From the NCBI GenBank assembly GCA_900544335.1, contig UQUS01000041.1, forward strand, positions 1-6,488: a stretch of 6,488 nucleotides of DNA. Direction: 5' to 3'. The notes below the pieces were generated by a model that worked only from the letters and a program-made list of their open reading frames with translations, ran no database searches and had not been told where the DNA came from. Position 1 is the first letter of the stretch. Each line of letters opens with the position of its first letter. Shown piece by piece: positions 5,322 through 6,488 of this stretch. The position numbers and the translations under genes are program-made. Source of the DNA: an uncultured Sutterella sp. GTDB taxonomy: Bacteria; Pseudomonadota; Gammaproteobacteria; Burkholderiales; Burkholderiaceae_F.

Positions 5322-6125
5322 ATGGCAACGAACCCTACACGCACAACCTATCTGATTAACAGCGAAGGCGTCCTTGAAGTTAAGAAATTTTCACCGCGCA
5401 CGTTTGCCGAGGTCCTAGCGGGAGTTCTTCCGAAAGATTGGGACAAAAAGCCCGCAAAACTTGCCAAAGCCGTTGCCGCATCGCCCGACCTACTCACGGT
5501 TCTGATTAACATCATGAATAGCTTCGGCGCATTCCTGGCTTTAGAACGTGAAAAGATTGAAAAGTCGCTTGCCAAACGAACCTCGCGCGTGGAAAAGGCA
5601 TGCCACAAAGCCAAAAAGCCCTTTGACGCCGATGCCCTTAAAAGCGATAACGAAGTGATGCTGCTTCTTAAAACCTTAGCGTTCTTTGACGAGCGCTTAA
5701 GTGATTTGGAATCGAAAACCCCTGTTAAGTGGCTTTGCTCTTTAGGCCAAACGGAATTTGAAGCCGTTGTCGCCGGAATTCGTCCCTTCTTAAAAACGCC
5801 TGTCAGCGATGCCTGGGTGGCGTTTTCTCCGGATACCGATACGGCTCAGGGACGCGCCGTCGAAGATATGCGCAACTTGAGTGCACAGGCTCTGGATGCG
5901 CTTGAATTGGAATTTTGCCTTGCCGATGACGTGAGCCTTCCGCTCGCTGTTGCAACAAACCTGACGGCAAAAGAAGCCAACAAGGTAGCAAGGCACTTAG
6001 GTCTTGACATCGCATTTGCCGAAGTCAAACCGAAAAAGAGCCAGAAAATGCCTGTCAAAAAAAACGTGACCGTCAAAAAAGCTTCCAAGAAAGCACCGGA
6101 AAAGACAAAGTCTCCTGAAAGCTAG
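5322..6125 (+). CDS. Protein of unknown function with lysine-rich C-terminal tail, 267 aa
   Basis: I do not recognise this protein. The ATG at 5322 has AAAGGAG six bases upstream (5309-5315), and codon use resembles the neighbouring genes, so it is very probably real. It is soluble and mostly helical, with no signal peptide or membrane span. Residues 25-75 form an amphipathic, hydrophobic-patterned region (LLTVLINIMNSFGAFLAL at 57-74). Residues 75-100 are strongly basic and helical (REKIEKSLAKR onward). Residues 110-230 appear to form an acidic-to-neutral second region. From 235 to 263 the chain is disordered, with 12 lysines in 28 residues and repeated VKK/SKKAP words, like the tails of histone H1-like and AlgP-like bacterial proteins. 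This suggests nucleic-acid binding, but only the tail supports that. It is a single-gene unit between two tRNA genes, ended by the terminator at 6141-6177. Confidence 0.85.
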   Translation: MATNPTRTTYLINSEGVLEVKKFSPRTFAEVLAGVLPKDWDKKPAKLAKAVAASPDLLTVLINIMNSFGAFLALEREKIEKSLAKRTSRVEKACHKAKKPFDADALKSDNEVMLLLKTLAFFDERLSDLESKTPVKWLCSLGQTEFEAVVAGIRPFLKTPVSDAWVAFSPDTDTAQGRAVEDMRNLSAQALDALELEFCLADDVSLPLAVATNLTAKEANKVARHLGLDIAFAEVKPKKSQKMPVKKNVTVKKASKKAPEKTKSPES

Positions 6126-6140
6126 TCCGGACTTGATGGC

Positions 6141-6177
6141 AAGCCGCTCGGTGAGCCGGGTCTCCGACGAGCGGCTT
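6141..6177 (+). terminator. Intrinsic terminator of the 267-aa gene
   Basis: Arms AAGCCGCTCG (6141-6150) and CGAGCGGCTT (6168-6177) pair perfectly over ten bases. The loop is 17 bases and contains a smaller GAG/CTC stem. The downstream strand is TTTACGATTTTC, a broken U-run. The hairpin begins 15 bases after the stop codon ending at 6125, as expected for a rho-independent terminator. Confidence 0.8.
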
Positions 6178-6208
6178 TACGATTTTCAACCACTGGCTCC
6201 GTCCAATT

Positions 6209-6237
6209 TTGCTTTTCCGAGATTTTGATTGTAGAAT
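6209..6237 (+). promoter_or_regulatory. Sigma-70-type promoter for tRNA-Arg
   Basis: TTGCTT at 6209-6214 and TAGAAT at 6232-6237 are separated by the optimal 17 bases. A GC-rich stretch (GCTCGCC) follows the -10 box; such discriminators are typical of stringently controlled stable-RNA promoters. Transcription would start near 6244, about 18 bases before the tRNA. Confidence 0.7.
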
Positions 6238-6261
6238 GCTCGCCTCTTTTGAGATAAGCGT

Positions 6262-6338
6262 GCGCCAGTAGCTCAGTTGGATAGAGTACCTGGCTACGAA
6301 CCAGGGGGTCGCGGGTTCGAATCCTACCTGGCGCACCA
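6262..6338 (+). tRNA. tRNA-Arg(ACG)
   Basis: A 77-base cloverleaf with encoded CCA. The acceptor stem GCGCCAG/CTGGCGC is perfect, the anticodon stem is CCTGG/CCAGG, and the loop CTACGAA gives anticodon ACG, whose A34 is normally converted to inosine to read CGU, CGC and CGA. A20 in the D-loop (GGATA) is an arginine identity element. The T-stem is odd: GCGGG faces CCTAC, giving a C50-A64 mismatch and a G51-U63 wobble, whereas GTAGG would pair perfectly. The rest is canonical and the gene has its own promoter and terminator, so it is probably functional. Confidence 0.96.
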
Positions 6339-6345
6339 ACAATTC

Positions 6346-6379
6346 AGGCTCAGTCGTTTTTATAGCGGCTGAGCCTTTT
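6346..6379 (+). terminator. Intrinsic terminator of tRNA-Arg
   Basis: AGGCTCAGTCG (6346-6356) pairs with CGGCTGAGCCT (6366-6376) over eleven positions, counting one G-U pair, around a nine-base AT-rich loop. TTTT follows directly. It starts eight bases after the tRNA CCA end. Confidence 0.85.
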
Positions 6380-6448
6380 CTATTCTCCGCCCGACTTTTA
6401 TAATTTTGAAACCTAAACTCCCAGAGTGATTTCATAATCTAGGAACTT

Positions 6449-6480
6449 GATTAGAGGGTGGCATCAGCCACCCTTTAATC
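6449..6480 (+). terminator. Strong hairpin near right edge, probable terminator
   Basis: GATTAGAGGGTGGC (6449-6462) and GCCACCCTTTAATC (6467-6480) form a 14-bp stem with an ATCA tetraloop. On plus-strand RNA the only non-Watson-Crick position is a G-U pair; on minus-strand RNA it would be an A-C mismatch, so the plus strand is favoured. The downstream sequence TAAATTTC is only weakly U-rich. It may be a back-up terminator for tRNA-Arg or belong to a gene beyond the edge. The stretch 6381-6448 holds no gene I can support. Confidence 0.5.
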
Positions 6481-6488
6481 TAAATTTC

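Noticed and set aside
6073..6435. A 120-residue minus-strand reading frame containing the words GFEPATPWFVARYSIQLSYWR
   Set aside because: This is the well-known spurious translation of the antisense of tRNA-Arg. It also overlaps the end of the 267-aa gene and two terminators.

Overview
The window reads as ordinary bacterial chromosome, most likely from a Gram-negative proteobacterium. The RhlE-type helicase and the two tRNAs, both with encoded CCA ends, look beta/gamma-proteobacterial. A host-associated Burkholderiales such as the Sutterellaceae is my guess from general appearance only. No mobile element, CRISPR array or phage gene is visible.

Left part (1-3434, minus strand): three genes face left in the order permease (3434 to 2154), unknown 415-residue protein (2049 to 802), and L-asparaginase (765 to beyond the left edge). 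Spacings of 104 and 36 bases, and a good Shine-Dalgarno before each gene, support an operon. The asparaginase keeps its catalytic threonine, Thr-Asp pair and lysine, has no signal peptide and is cut by the window edge after 255 codons. The permease is a two-fold pseudo-symmetric carrier resembling the ion-transporter (GntP/DcuC/citrate) group. The middle protein has a striking N-terminal Gly/His/Cys block and no family I can name. It is the best candidate here for something undescribed: a possible enzyme between uptake of a compound and its deamidation. A 14-bp RNA hairpin lies between the permease and the unknown gene.

Middle (3435-3735): an AT-rich, repeat-rich intergenic region upstream of that operon. 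It holds a perfect 10-bp tandem repeat, two CTTG-N6-CAAG palindromes and two further 5-N8-5 inverted repeats, and probably contains the operon's promoter and operators.

Right part (3736-6488): an RhlE-type DEAD-box RNA helicase (minus) begins only 14 bases after the 3' end of a tRNA with a CAU anticodon on the same strand. That tRNA carries the known TilS recognition pairs, so it is probably the lysidine-modified tRNA-Ile2. Across a roughly 100-base divergent region, a 267-residue protein of unknown function with a lysine-rich tail runs rightward to a clear intrinsic terminator. Then come a tRNA-Arg(ACG) with its own good sigma-70-type promoter and terminator, and a second strong hairpin near the right edge. 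Helicase and tRNAs point to housekeeping translation and RNA metabolism. The left operon looks like a catabolic or nutrient-uptake unit.
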